Origin: VXMF01 sp965200705
GTDB lineage: Bacteria; Acidobacteriota; Terriglobia; Bryobacterales; UBA6623
NCBI GenBank assembly: GCA_965200705.1
Contig: OZ241376.1
Coordinates: forward strand, 1,054,001-1,118,000
Length of the DNA stretch: 64,000 nucleotides
Reading direction: 5' to 3'
Shown piece after piece: positions 42,828-51,371 of the stretch. Each line of letters starts with the position of its first letter. Position 1 is the stretch's first letter. The notes beneath the pieces are model-generated. The model was not told where the DNA came from. It worked only from the letters and a program-made list of their open reading frames with translations, and did not search any database. A program made the translations under genes and the position numbers.

Positions 42828-43853
42828 CTACAGCTTGGGGCGGTAGCCCGCTCGGGTGCGCACGCGGTACCGGCGGCTCTCCGGTGAGACGAGCTCGACC
42901 TGGATGTTGCGCCATCCGCGGTTGGGATTGGCCTGTGGATAGTAGGTCACGGTGTAGGAGCTCGCCAGCTCCTCGCGGATCTCCACGAAGGCCTCGGACT
43001 GTCGCTGCCAGGTCTTCGCGAAGTAGGCCTTGCCGCCTGTGCGCTGCGTGATGCGCTGGAAGGCATTGCTCGAAATCTTGTCGCGGTTGAGCTCCCGGGT
43101 GCTGATGACGTAGATCGGCACGCCCTCGTCCTCCGCAATCGCACCCACGTCATCGGGAGAGACGGCGCTGGCGTTGTCGGGTCCGTTGGAGAACACGATG
43201 ATGACCTTGCGACCCGAAACCTTGGCCGCGTCGCGGAGAGTGAGCAACAGGCAGTTGTAGAGAGCGGTTTCGTCGCCGGCCACCGACCGGCGGAGTCCCC
43301 GGAGAGCGTCATCGTGACGGTCTGACAGGGATGCGTGCCGCGTGAGATTGCGGCTGAAGGAGTACACCGCCACTGAGTCCGCACCGTCGAGCCCGCGTAT
43401 GAAGTCGGCGATCGCGTCCTCGGCGTAGACCAAGCTGCGGTACATGAAGTTGCTCGTGTCGAACAGCACGAACACGTTCGTCCCGACGATCTGACCAGCG
43501 ATCGCCTCTGGGAGGTCGATCTGCGTCTCGGGCGCATTGGTGGACCGCGTGGTAGTGCGGGCGACACGGACCGGAGCCGCGTTGCCTTCGCCGAACGAAG
43601 CGATCGACTGCTCGATGCCATCCTCTGTGATGCGGAAGTCGCCCGGCCTCAGGTCGCGGATGTAACGGCCTCGCTGATCGGTGACGGCGACGTTCAGCAT
43701 CACCAGATCGACATCCACCTCGAACAGCGCACCGGCATCGTCGACATCGGATCCCTGCTGGGCGTTCGTGGTCAGCGAGGAACCGAGCAGGAGTGCGACC
43801 GTCGCAGCTGCGACGGTCCATGCCTTCGACTTCAGGTTCCTAGGCTTCAGCAT
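42828..43853 (-). CDS. Secreted VWFA-related acidobacterial-domain protein (2)
   Basis: The product is 341 residues from ATG 43853, six bases after GGGGGA; ATG 43859 is in frame too. Signal: VAAATVALLLGSSLTTNAQ. N-terminal region VDVDLVMLNVAVTDQRGRYI and LRPGDFRITEDG is the family hallmark. The A domain has DTSNFMYRS in place of the canonical MIDAS DxSxS (third position Phe), and DETALYNCLLLTLRDAA. The C-terminal SYTVTYYPQANPNRGWRNIQ is also typical. It follows the 1132-residue orphan gene by 37 bases, so both are probably exported together. Confidence 0.86.
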   Translation of the reverse strand: MLKPRNLKSKAWTVAAATVALLLGSSLTTNAQQGSDVDDAGALFEVDVDLVMLNVAVTDQRGRYIRDLRPGDFRITEDGIEQSIASFGEGNAAPVRVARTTTRSTNAPETQIDLPEAIAGQIVGTNVFVLFDTSNFMYRSLVYAEDAIADFIRGLDGADSVAVYSFSRNLTRHASLSDRHDDALRGLRRSVAGDETALYNCLLLTLRDAAKVSGRKVIIVFSNGPDNASAVSPDDVGAIAEDEGVPIYVISTRELNRDKISSNAFQRITQRTGGKAYFAKTWQRQSEAFVEIREELASSYTVTYYPQANPNRGWRNIQVELVSPESRRYRVRTRAGYRPKL

Positions 43854-43890
43854 TTGCATTCCCCCGTCCCGTACCGCAATCCAGAGCCCA

Positions 43891-46800
43891 TCATCGGCTC
43901 TGCGCGATCTCCGCACCCGCAGGCCTCGAACCACCGCTCTCCGCGCGGACTTCGTCAGCGATGATGCGCAGCGACCTCCACAGTGCTGGCCAGTCGTCGA
44001 GGTGCGTGGCGAAGATGCGCTCCAGTGTGCGCTTGGTCCATTCCGGCACAAGCGTGTTGAGCTCGGCCGGTGGCACATGCAGTTCGTCGGACAGCTCGGC
44101 CCAAAGAAGGTTGTTCGACTCCCAGCTCTCGGCGAGGATGCGGCTCGAGTGGCCCATCAGCGTCGGGAACAGCGGCAAGTGCAGCAGTTCGAGCCGGTAG
44201 GTGTCCGCCAGCCGGGGATGCGGCATGCCGAACAGCTGTGACAAGCGCCGCTCGTTGAAGCGCTCGCTGTCCCGGGACTCGAGTTCCTCGATGGCTGGAA
44301 GGAAGGGGCCGCCTGCCACGCTGAGGGCCTCGCTCTCCAGCTCTCTCAGCCGATAGGAAAGGTCGATCAGCTCCGACGATGTCAGCTCCCGGATGGCGTC
44401 CACCACACGACCTCGCTTGAACCCATCCACAAGGCTCCACATCCGCGGCGGTTCGAGCTTGCGCCGCAGGTGCGGTTCCAACTTAGCCAGCAAGTCCGGG
44501 TCCAGCGCCGCCTGCGCCAGCGCGGACCGCACCATGCGAACCTGGAGTCCCACGTAGTGCAGGTCGGCTGGCCTGAGATCCCACCAGCGCGGCACGGTTG
44601 CACCGATCAACATCTGCGGCGCCAGATCCTGCCAGATGAGCGCCTGGCGCTGGCTCGGCACCAGGAAGTTCTGCTCCGCGGCGGCCAGCTCGTAGGGCAG
44701 GCCCACAAGCGAACCGACCAGCCGCCCGCCGCCGCTGCTGGGCCATCCGGTGGCGTGCATGCGGGTCCGGCTCCAGCCGAAGCGGGCCTCCGGACCGAGG
44801 AAGTCATGGCTGCGCACGAAGAGCGGATTCGCGCGGATCAACTCGGCGCCGGGCGGCGCGTAGAGGGCGTACACGATGCCGACCAGCGAGTCCCGCAGAA
44901 TCGGCACCAGTTCTCCGCGTATGGCCAGGAGTCGCTTTGGATCGCCCGCCGCACGGTCCACCGCGCGCCGCAGGTTCAGTGAGCGCTGCCGCTGAATGTG
45001 CCGCTCGACCCAACGTCCGGTCGTCATCGCGTTGGCCTCCTCGGACGACAGCAAGGACCTCGGGAGCCGGATGTCCGACACGCTGGCCGACAGACGGTTG
45101 GCCATCGCGACGTTGAAGGCCTCGCCACGGGAGACACGCTCGAGGTGATCGGCTAGGTCGAAGAGCGTCTTGAGAGGAACGAGGCGCTGCAGCGCGAGCA
45201 GCTGGTTCATGTGCGCAAGCAGCTCCTGACGCACCGACTCCTCGCCTTCGCCAGGCTCGCCAAGCAGCAGTTCGAGAAGGGTGTCCTGAGGCGACTCGGC
45301 GCCCTCCCTGTCCGCTGCCCTCAGGATGGCCAGGATTCCGTCGCGGCCAAGCTCGAAGACATCCTGCTGTCCATCGACGGCGGCCGAGAGAGCGAGGAGG
45401 GACTGCAGTGACTCGTCGGCCCGATGCTCTGGGATCGCGCCGTTGCGGCGCAACGCCTGCCAGATCAGGCACTGGGCCTGCAGCATGCCCATCGCGTTGG
45501 CGCGGCGCGGGTAGTTGCGCATCCGGTCCAGAGCGGCCATCGCATCGAGGTGCGCCAGGATGGACTCGTCGCTGAGATTGGGCGAGTCCGTGTACAGCGA
45601 GAACTGCGTACCGTGTTTCGGATAGGCGTGGATCAGCCGTTCCACAACGGCCGCTGAGAGTGGACGCTCCCTGTGCCGGTCCACGTTGGATATCGACAAG
45701 AACATCCGCAGCGGCTCGTTCTCGATGATCTTGCGGGAGAGGGCGAACATCGCCTCGATGACGTCGTCGGCGTCGCGCCAGCCGGCGGCCGACGCGGTCA
45801 GCTTGCCGTCGTACTTGCCGTGCGGATGCTTGACGAAGAGATCCCGCCAAGGCTCGATGCCCCCGGGGATCCGCGGAGCGCCGCTATCCAGAAAGTCGGC
45901 TCGGGCCGCGAGCAGCATCAGGTCGGCGCTCGCCCGGAAGATCGGCCGCGCTGGTCCCGGGCTCGTGACCTTGCCGCGAACCGCGGCATAGAACCGCTCG
46001 ATCCGGTCGGGATCCAGGAAGTACGCCTGCGCCCCCTCGCCGCGCACGCGGGCCATGGAATCGTAGAAGGCCGCCAGCCAGCCGTCGTCCAGTTCGATGA
46101 TCCGCTGGAAGAACCGCCCTGGGTTGTTGATGTTCGCGTCGGTCAGCTTCTCCCAGGCAGGTCGGGCTCTGGCCCCGCCCGGCACGACGGCGACACCGTC
46201 CCGAATCTCGAACATCTCGCCGTAGAAGTCGAGCACGGGAGCGTAGTCCCGCAGGCGCTCGGCGTCCACGGTCTCGCGCAGGGCCTCGGCCACTGGACGG
46301 TGGGCGTTGGCCATGGCTGCGTAGAGCCGCGCGAGGGTGGGGTCGTCGATGAACTTGTCGATGAAGGTGTCCTCTTTGCTCTGCGCGGCGCTGAGCCAGT
46401 ACTCCGAACCGAACAGCACTGGGATGCGCGTGGGTCCTAGCGCCGTGCTGAACGGCTCCTGGTCGCGGAACGCGAGCTCAAGATCGGCCAAGGGGAACGC
46501 CGAGTCGATGGCAAGGAACGCACGTGAGGGGTTGACCGTCTCTAGGACGGCATCAGGCCCGCACTCGCCGCGCAGACGGTAGCCGATGATCTTGAGGAGA
46601 CGGGCGGTCTCCGCGGACTCGCACTCGGCCACGTCGACCGTGTGGTCGTCGCCTGCAAAGGCCTCGAGCTCGCGCGCCTGCGTGAGGTACTGGCGCAGAA
46701 GCTTAAGATACTCCGTCGGCTCCAAGATCCCGGTGCCACGGGCCGCGTGGTATCCGCCGGTGAAGATGGTTCGCGCCAGCGAGGGCAGGATTCCATCCGT

Positions 46801-47289
46801 TTGCAGGTCGGTGGAGAGCGCCGCCATGCGACTGAACGAGTTGAGCGTCCCAGGTATGTGGACCGACTCGGGTGCAGGGGGTGACTGCGGCTGGAGCACG
46901 GCATCCGCCGATGTCCAGCCGGACTCGCTCAGACCTTCGAACGCAGTGCGTGCCGCAGCAAGGTCGCCATGCATGATGGCCGCTACCACGAGACGGCGGC
47001 GCACGCCATCCAGTTCCGCCGCGGCGCCACCCTCCATGGCCTCCAAAGCGACGGCATAGGCGGCAACCGCACCGGAGTCGCCGTAGCGTTCAAGGAACGA
47101 CGCCCACTCCAGCAGCGCCTGTGGATCCGGCGCGTCGGCTTGCACGAGCCGCTCCAACAGCTGACGAGCCTGTAATGGCTCTCCTTCTCGCTCCAGGGAT
47201 CGAGCCTCCTCGACCGATCCAAGCGCGGTACCGAGCCCAAGACCGGAGGCTACAACCAAGCCTGCTACGAGAACCGTCCTACTCCTCAT
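43891..47289 (-). CDS. Large secreted protein of unknown family (1132 aa)
   Basis: The start is ATG 47289, five bases after GGAGG. A signal peptide (TVLVAGLVVASGLGLGTALG) is followed by about 110 residues that look like TPR-type helical pairs (ARSLEREGEPLQARQLLERL; LEWASFLERYGDSGAVAAYA). The rest is mostly alpha-helical with scattered Trp and Pro and no motif I know; no catalytic signature, no membrane helix and no cysteine cluster. It sits between the decarboxylase and VWFA genes with 60- and 37-base gaps. I do not recognise it; it may be lineage-specific and act with the VWFA protein in the envelope. Confidence 0.75.
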   Translation of the reverse strand: MRSRTVLVAGLVVASGLGLGTALGSVEEARSLEREGEPLQARQLLERLVQADAPDPQALLEWASFLERYGDSGAVAAYAVALEAMEGGAAAELDGVRRRLVVAAIMHGDLAAARTAFEGLSESGWTSADAVLQPQSPPAPESVHIPGTLNSFSRMAALSTDLQTDGILPSLARTIFTGGYHAARGTGILEPTEYLKLLRQYLTQARELEAFAGDDHTVDVAECESAETARLLKIIGYRLRGECGPDAVLETVNPSRAFLAIDSAFPLADLELAFRDQEPFSTALGPTRIPVLFGSEYWLSAAQSKEDTFIDKFIDDPTLARLYAAMANAHRPVAEALRETVDAERLRDYAPVLDFYGEMFEIRDGVAVVPGGARARPAWEKLTDANINNPGRFFQRIIELDDGWLAAFYDSMARVRGEGAQAYFLDPDRIERFYAAVRGKVTSPGPARPIFRASADLMLLAARADFLDSGAPRIPGGIEPWRDLFVKHPHGKYDGKLTASAAGWRDADDVIEAMFALSRKIIENEPLRMFLSISNVDRHRERPLSAAVVERLIHAYPKHGTQFSLYTDSPNLSDESILAHLDAMAALDRMRNYPRRANAMGMLQAQCLIWQALRRNGAIPEHRADESLQSLLALSAAVDGQQDVFELGRDGILAILRAADREGAESPQDTLLELLLGEPGEGEESVRQELLAHMNQLLALQRLVPLKTLFDLADHLERVSRGEAFNVAMANRLSASVSDIRLPRSLLSSEEANAMTTGRWVERHIQRQRSLNLRRAVDRAAGDPKRLLAIRGELVPILRDSLVGIVYALYAPPGAELIRANPLFVRSHDFLGPEARFGWSRTRMHATGWPSSGGGRLVGSLVGLPYELAAAEQNFLVPSQRQALIWQDLAPQMLIGATVPRWWDLRPADLHYVGLQVRMVRSALAQAALDPDLLAKLEPHLRRKLEPPRMWSLVDGFKRGRVVDAIRELTSSELIDLSYRLRELESEALSVAGGPFLPAIEELESRDSERFNERRLSQLFGMPHPRLADTYRLELLHLPLFPTLMGHSSRILAESWESNNLLWAELSDELHVPPAELNTLVPEWTKRTLERIFATHLDDWPALWRSLRIIADEVRAESGGSRPAGAEIAQSR

Positions 47290-47349
47290 GCGATCCTCCG
47301 CTTGAGAATTGTACATCCGGGGCCGCGAAACCGAGCTCCGCTGGTGCGC

Positions 47350-48828
47350 CTAATCTGCCTGTCGGGCCTTGGTTTGCAGGATGTCCCATAGGCGACGCAC
47401 GTGATCCTCGGTCGTACGGGCGTTGCCGATTGCGACGCGGATGACGTAGCGGTCGTTCAGCTTCGCGTGCGAGAGAAAGAACTCTCCTGTGGCGTTGACG
47501 CTTCGCAACAGGCGCTCGTTGATGGCCCCGAGGTCGTCTTCGGCAGCGTCGGCTGGCACATAGCGAAAGCATACGAGCGAGAACGGAGTGGGCGCCATGA
47601 GCTCGAAGTCGGGCGCTTCGTCTACCAAATGAGCGAGCTTCGCTGCACAGCGCACATGCTCGCGGATCGTGGCGGCTATCCGCTCTGTGCCGAACGACCG
47701 GAATACGTACCAGAGCTTGAGCGCCCGAAAACTCCGGCCCAGCGCCACGGAATACTCCATGAAGTTCACAGCACGCTCGTCCTCGCGGCTTCGAAGGTAC
47801 TCGGGAACCAGCGACAGTGCGCGGCGCAGTGCTTCGGGCCGCGCCGTATAGAACGCGGTGCAGTCCATCGGAACGAAGAGCCACTTGTGGGGGTTGACGA
47901 CGTAGGAGTCCGCCTGTTCGCAGCCCTCGAAGTGATGCCGCATCTCGGGCAACATGGCAGAGACTCCCGCATATGCCGCATCCACGTGCAGCCACACCCG
48001 GTGCATCTTGGCCACCTCTGCGATCGGCTTCACAGGGTCCACGCCAGTCGACGATGTCGTGCCCACCGTCGCCACCACAGCGATGGGCTGGTAGCCCGCC
48101 CGAACGTCGGCCGAGATCATGCGGTCGAGCAATGCGGGCCTCATCGCAAAGTTCTCGTCGCAGGGAACCTTGCGGCACGCTCTCACGCCCCGGCCAAGCG
48201 CCGCCATCGCTTTCTCAACCGAGGAGTGCGCCTCCTTCGACGTGTAGATCGTGATGCGGTTCAAATCGAGCCTGGACTTGGCCATTGCGCGTAGCCCTGC
48301 GGCATGTTCGCGGGCGGCGATGATGGCGTGCAGCGTCGCGGTGGACGCCGTGTCGTGCATCATTCCGAACCACTGCTCCGGCAGCCCCAGAAGCGTGGCT
48401 AGCCAGCGCAAGGTGGCCTGCTCCAGCTCAGCGCTTGCCGGTGAGGAGTACCACAGGAGCCCGACGTTGTTCAGGGCGGCCGACAGGGCGGCCCCTAGAA
48501 CGCCAGCGCTCGAACCGCCAGCCGAGAAGTAGCCCATGAAACCGGGATGGTTCCAGTGCATGACCCGAGGCAGTATGCGCTTCTCGAAGTCCTCGAGGAT
48601 TTCGTCCTGGGTGAGACCCTCCGCCGGTGCCTCCAGCCCGAGGCCGTCGAGCAGTTCGCCAGGACGAGCCTCGGGCTGGACCGGGTGCTGCTCCGGATGG
48701 TCCAGGTAGTCCGCGATCCAGTCGATCAGCGCATGACCCGCAGCGCGAAACTCCTCAGTGTCCAGGTCGCCAATCGCCGGATTGCCGACTGCGTCTAAAC
48801 GTCCAGTCACTCTTGCAACACCAAGCAT
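47350..48828 (-). CDS. Aromatic-L-amino-acid decarboxylase-type PLP enzyme
   Basis: The product is 492 residues. Group II decarboxylase: PLP Lys315 (NPHKWLFVPMDC), His201 (KEAHSSVEKA) for ring stacking, Asp283 (HVDAAYAG), and the N-terminal HPGFMGYFSAGGS segment. The family forms amines such as tyramine, tryptamine or dopamine, or aldehydes when an active-site Tyr is replaced. It is the first gene of a probable four-gene series with the orphan, VWFA and cca genes. No transporter gene adjoins it. Confidence 0.9.
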   Translation of the reverse strand: MLGVARVTGRLDAVGNPAIGDLDTEEFRAAGHALIDWIADYLDHPEQHPVQPEARPGELLDGLGLEAPAEGLTQDEILEDFEKRILPRVMHWNHPGFMGYFSAGGSSAGVLGAALSAALNNVGLLWYSSPASAELEQATLRWLATLLGLPEQWFGMMHDTASTATLHAIIAAREHAAGLRAMAKSRLDLNRITIYTSKEAHSSVEKAMAALGRGVRACRKVPCDENFAMRPALLDRMISADVRAGYQPIAVVATVGTTSSTGVDPVKPIAEVAKMHRVWLHVDAAYAGVSAMLPEMRHHFEGCEQADSYVVNPHKWLFVPMDCTAFYTARPEALRRALSLVPEYLRSREDERAVNFMEYSVALGRSFRALKLWYVFRSFGTERIAATIREHVRCAAKLAHLVDEAPDFELMAPTPFSLVCFRYVPADAAEDDLGAINERLLRSVNATGEFFLSHAKLNDRYVIRVAIGNARTTEDHVRRLWDILQTKARQAD

Positions 48829-49038
48829 TATCAGTATGGTGCACGGCCAGTTGCGTTACTCATCCGAAGCGACGTGCTCGCCTGCCCCAATCGTTCTGAG
48901 GCGGCCCACAGGACCTCTCTGATGGCGGCTCGGATGGAGGCCCTCGGCAGTTGCGCGTACCCGTGTTTGTCGGCTAGGGTAAGGTTACCTTGCGGCTACT
49001 GTGCCGCATCGACTGAAGGAATCTAGGAGGCCACTGCT

Positions 49039-50166
49039 ATGCCGACCACACTGATTCGCATCGCCACCTTCGTCGCGGTGCTGTTCGCACTGCTCGCGCC
49101 GGACGCCACAGCGCAGACGGGAGCGCTCCGGGGGAAGGTCGTCGACGCCCAGGGACAGGGCGTAAGGGACGCCATGGTCTACATCGAGCGCGTAGGCGTG
49201 CGGGGCAACTACAAAGTCAAGACGCGCAAGCGAGGGGACTACTACCACGCAGGGCTGCCGCTAGGCCGCTACAACGTGCGTCTGGAGATTGAAGGCCGCG
49301 AGGTCCAGAACATCCAGAACTACGCCATCAAGCTCGGAGAGCCCGAGCCGCTGAACTTCGACCTGGGCGAGATCCAACGGGAGCAAGAGGCGGCCAGTTC
49401 GGGCAACGCCAGCCAGGAACAGCTGTCCTCGATGAGCGACGCACAGCGCAAGGCCTACGAAAAGGCTCTCAAGGCGCGTCAGCAGCAGATCAGCAAGAAC
49501 AAGAAGCTGAACGAGACCTTCAACGCCGCGATGGAAGCGAAGCGCCTGGAGAACTGGGAGGTCGCCGTGCAGCAGTTCAGGGCCGCCGCCGAGATCGACG
49601 CCGAGCAGGACGTGGTCTGGGGCAACATGGCGGAGGCGCTGGCCGGACTGGTACGTACCAAGACAGGCGACGAGCGCAACACCGTGGGCGAGGAGGCCGT
49701 CATGGCCTACCGCAGGGCGATGGAGCTGAAGCCCGATCCGGCCTACCACAACAACCTCGGCCTGCTGCTCATCAGGCTGCAGCGGATCGACGAGGGGACG
49801 GCCGAGCTCGAGAAGGCCGCCCAGCTCTCTCCCGAGAACGCGGGCACCTACTACTTCAACCTCGGAGCCACGATGGTGAACACTGGCAACAACCAGGGCG
49901 CCATCGACGCGTTCCGCAAGGCCACCGAGGCGCAGCCAGACTACGCCGCCGCCTTCTACCAGCTCGCCACAGTGCTGGTCGGGACCGCCAAGATGAACGA
50001 AGACGGATCCGTCGTGCCGGCTCCCGGCACCGTCGAGGCGTATCAGAGGTACCTGGACCTGGAGCCGGAGGGGCCCTACGCGGCCAGCGCACAGGCCATG
50101 GTGCAGAGCCTCAGCACAACGCTGGAGACGACCTTCGAGCAGCCGAAGAAGAGAAGGAAGAAGTAG
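49039..50166 (+). CDS. Secreted carboxypeptidase-regulatory-like / TPR protein
   Basis: The product is 375 residues, ATG 49039 preceded by TAGGAGG. Signal peptide: TFVAVLFALLAPDATAQ. A beta-sandwich of the carboxypeptidase-regulatory type (GALRGKVVDAQGQGVRDAMVYI...GRYNVRLEIEGREVQ) at residues 28-100 is followed by a charged linker. About four TPR units follow (NWEVAVQQFRAAAEIDAEQD; NNLGLLLIRLQRIDEGTAEL; NNQGAIDAFRKATEAQPDYA). It ends in a basic tail KKRRKK. Probably a periplasmic scaffold. In the 210-base gap upstream a GGTAA-GG-TTACC inverted repeat (48978-48989) could be an operator. Confidence 0.82.
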   Translation: MPTTLIRIATFVAVLFALLAPDATAQTGALRGKVVDAQGQGVRDAMVYIERVGVRGNYKVKTRKRGDYYHAGLPLGRYNVRLEIEGREVQNIQNYAIKLGEPEPLNFDLGEIQREQEAASSGNASQEQLSSMSDAQRKAYEKALKARQQQISKNKKLNETFNAAMEAKRLENWEVAVQQFRAAAEIDAEQDVVWGNMAEALAGLVRTKTGDERNTVGEEAVMAYRRAMELKPDPAYHNNLGLLLIRLQRIDEGTAELEKAAQLSPENAGTYYFNLGATMVNTGNNQGAIDAFRKATEAQPDYAAAFYQLATVLVGTAKMNEDGSVVPAPGTVEAYQRYLDLEPEGPYAASAQAMVQSLSTTLETTFEQPKKRRKK

Positions 50167-50268
50167 GACCGGTCGGGCCTTGATGGCCTGGCGGATTCAA
50201 GACAGATTGCGAGCGACGCCGCACTATGGAGGCGTCGCCGCTCCAGCGCTAGGGAGATCCAAGACGGC

Positions 50269-50544
50269 ATGAGAAACGTCTTGATGCTGCTCATCGGCGT
50301 GATCGGCCTAGCGATCATGCGCAATCTCCTGAAGGAGATTGGCAAGTTCCTCCAGAGGCAGATGGGGGGCAACACGGGTGGCCAGCCTGCGGCAGCACGG
50401 GCGAGGGGCGGCACGCTGGTGCAGGATCCGCAGACCGGCACGTACGTGGACCCTGCTAACGCTGTAAGCGCAAAGGTGCGTGGAACGGTGCACTACTTCG
50501 AGTCGGAGGCCAGCCGCGACGCCTACTTGAAGGCGAACGGCTGA
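50269..50544 (+). CDS. Small membrane-anchored YHS-like protein lacking the cysteines
   Basis: The product is 91 residues. An N-terminal helix (VLMLLIGVIGLAIM) anchors it. After a Gly/Gln-rich linker the C-terminal 45 residues (LVQDPQTGTYVDPANAVSAK...YFESEASRDAYLKANG) align with the small YHS/TRASH-type proteins that read QDPxCGTYV...YFCSxxCRxxYL. The metal-binding cysteines are replaced (Cys to Thr, Ser and others), so metal binding is unlikely. It follows the TPR gene by about 100 bases. Confidence 0.65.
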   Translation: MRNVLMLLIGVIGLAIMRNLLKEIGKFLQRQMGGNTGGQPAAARARGGTLVQDPQTGTYVDPANAVSAKVRGTVHYFESEASRDAYLKANG

Positions 50545-50559
50545 CAGGCCGTCCCGAAA

Positions 50560-51321
50560 TCAGTCCATCAGCATCCCGCCGTTCACCTCGACGGACTCGC
50601 CCACGATGTGGGCCGCGGCGTCGCTGGCAAGGAAGGCGATCACAGAGGCCACCTCCGGAGATTCGCCTGCGCGTCCCTGCGGGATCTGGGCCACCATGTC
50701 GCGCATGCGGTCGGCGCTGGAGAATCGCTCGTGGAAAGGTGTGAGGATGACGCCCGGGTTCACGGCGTTGACACGGATCCCGTCGGCGATCAGCTCCTTG
50801 GCCAAGGCCTTGGTCATCCCCGTCACAGCCGCCTTGGACGTCGCGTAAAGGATCGCGCCAGGGCCACCGCCGTTGTGGCCGGCGATCGAGCCCAGGTTGA
50901 CGATTGCTCCGCTCCCGCGGGCGCGCATGCCCACCGCGGCGGCCTGCGTAGTCCACAGCACGCTCGCGAGGTTTAGGTTCATCACAGCGTTCCAGAACGG
51001 CTCGTCGATCTCCGCCAGCGTGCGGCGGTCGATCAGCGATCCGGCGTTGTTCACGAGGACGTCGATCCGGCCGAATCGAGCCTCGGCCTCGGCGACCAGA
51101 GCCCGACATTGCGCTGGGTCGGACAGGTCGGCCCTGAATGCGGCCGCGGAGCCACCCTCGCCCTCGATCGTCGCCACAATGTCCAGCGCTTCCTTCTCGC
51201 TGGAGTTGTAGTGAACGGCCACGGCAAGACCTTGCCGCGCCAGCTCGATGGCCGTGGCCGCGCCGATGCCCAAGGACGCTCCGGTGACGAGGGCCGCGTG
51301 CGATGATGGATGCTCCTGCAT
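50560..51321 (-). CDS. Short-chain dehydrogenase/reductase (FabG-like)
   Basis: The product is 253 residues. Classical SDR: TGASLGIGAA cofactor loop, NNAG, catalytic NLGSIAG and YATSKAAVTGM (Tyr-x3-Lys), VNPGVILTPFH, and a terminal VNGGMLMD. A lone SDR gene not beside fatty-acid synthesis genes usually acts on sugars or small ketones. It diverges from the aldehyde dehydrogenase, 50 bases away, so both may belong to one catabolic pathway. Confidence 0.9.
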   Translation of the reverse strand: MQEHPSSHAALVTGASLGIGAATAIELARQGLAVAVHYNSSEKEALDIVATIEGEGGSAAAFRADLSDPAQCRALVAEAEARFGRIDVLVNNAGSLIDRRTLAEIDEPFWNAVMNLNLASVLWTTQAAAVGMRARGSGAIVNLGSIAGHNGGGPGAILYATSKAAVTGMTKALAKELIADGIRVNAVNPGVILTPFHERFSSADRMRDMVAQIPQGRAGESPEVASVIAFLASDAAAHIVGESVEVNGGMLMD

Positions 51322-51371
51322 GGGGCACCAGTCTAGCGAGGTGCCTGCGAGCGCGGGCAGGATCCCTAGCG

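Noticed and set aside
44804..45850. A 348-codon minus-strand frame inside the orphan protein gene
   Set aside because: Low-complexity Arg/Ala/Gly-rich shadow of the longer gene with signal peptide and ribosome site.
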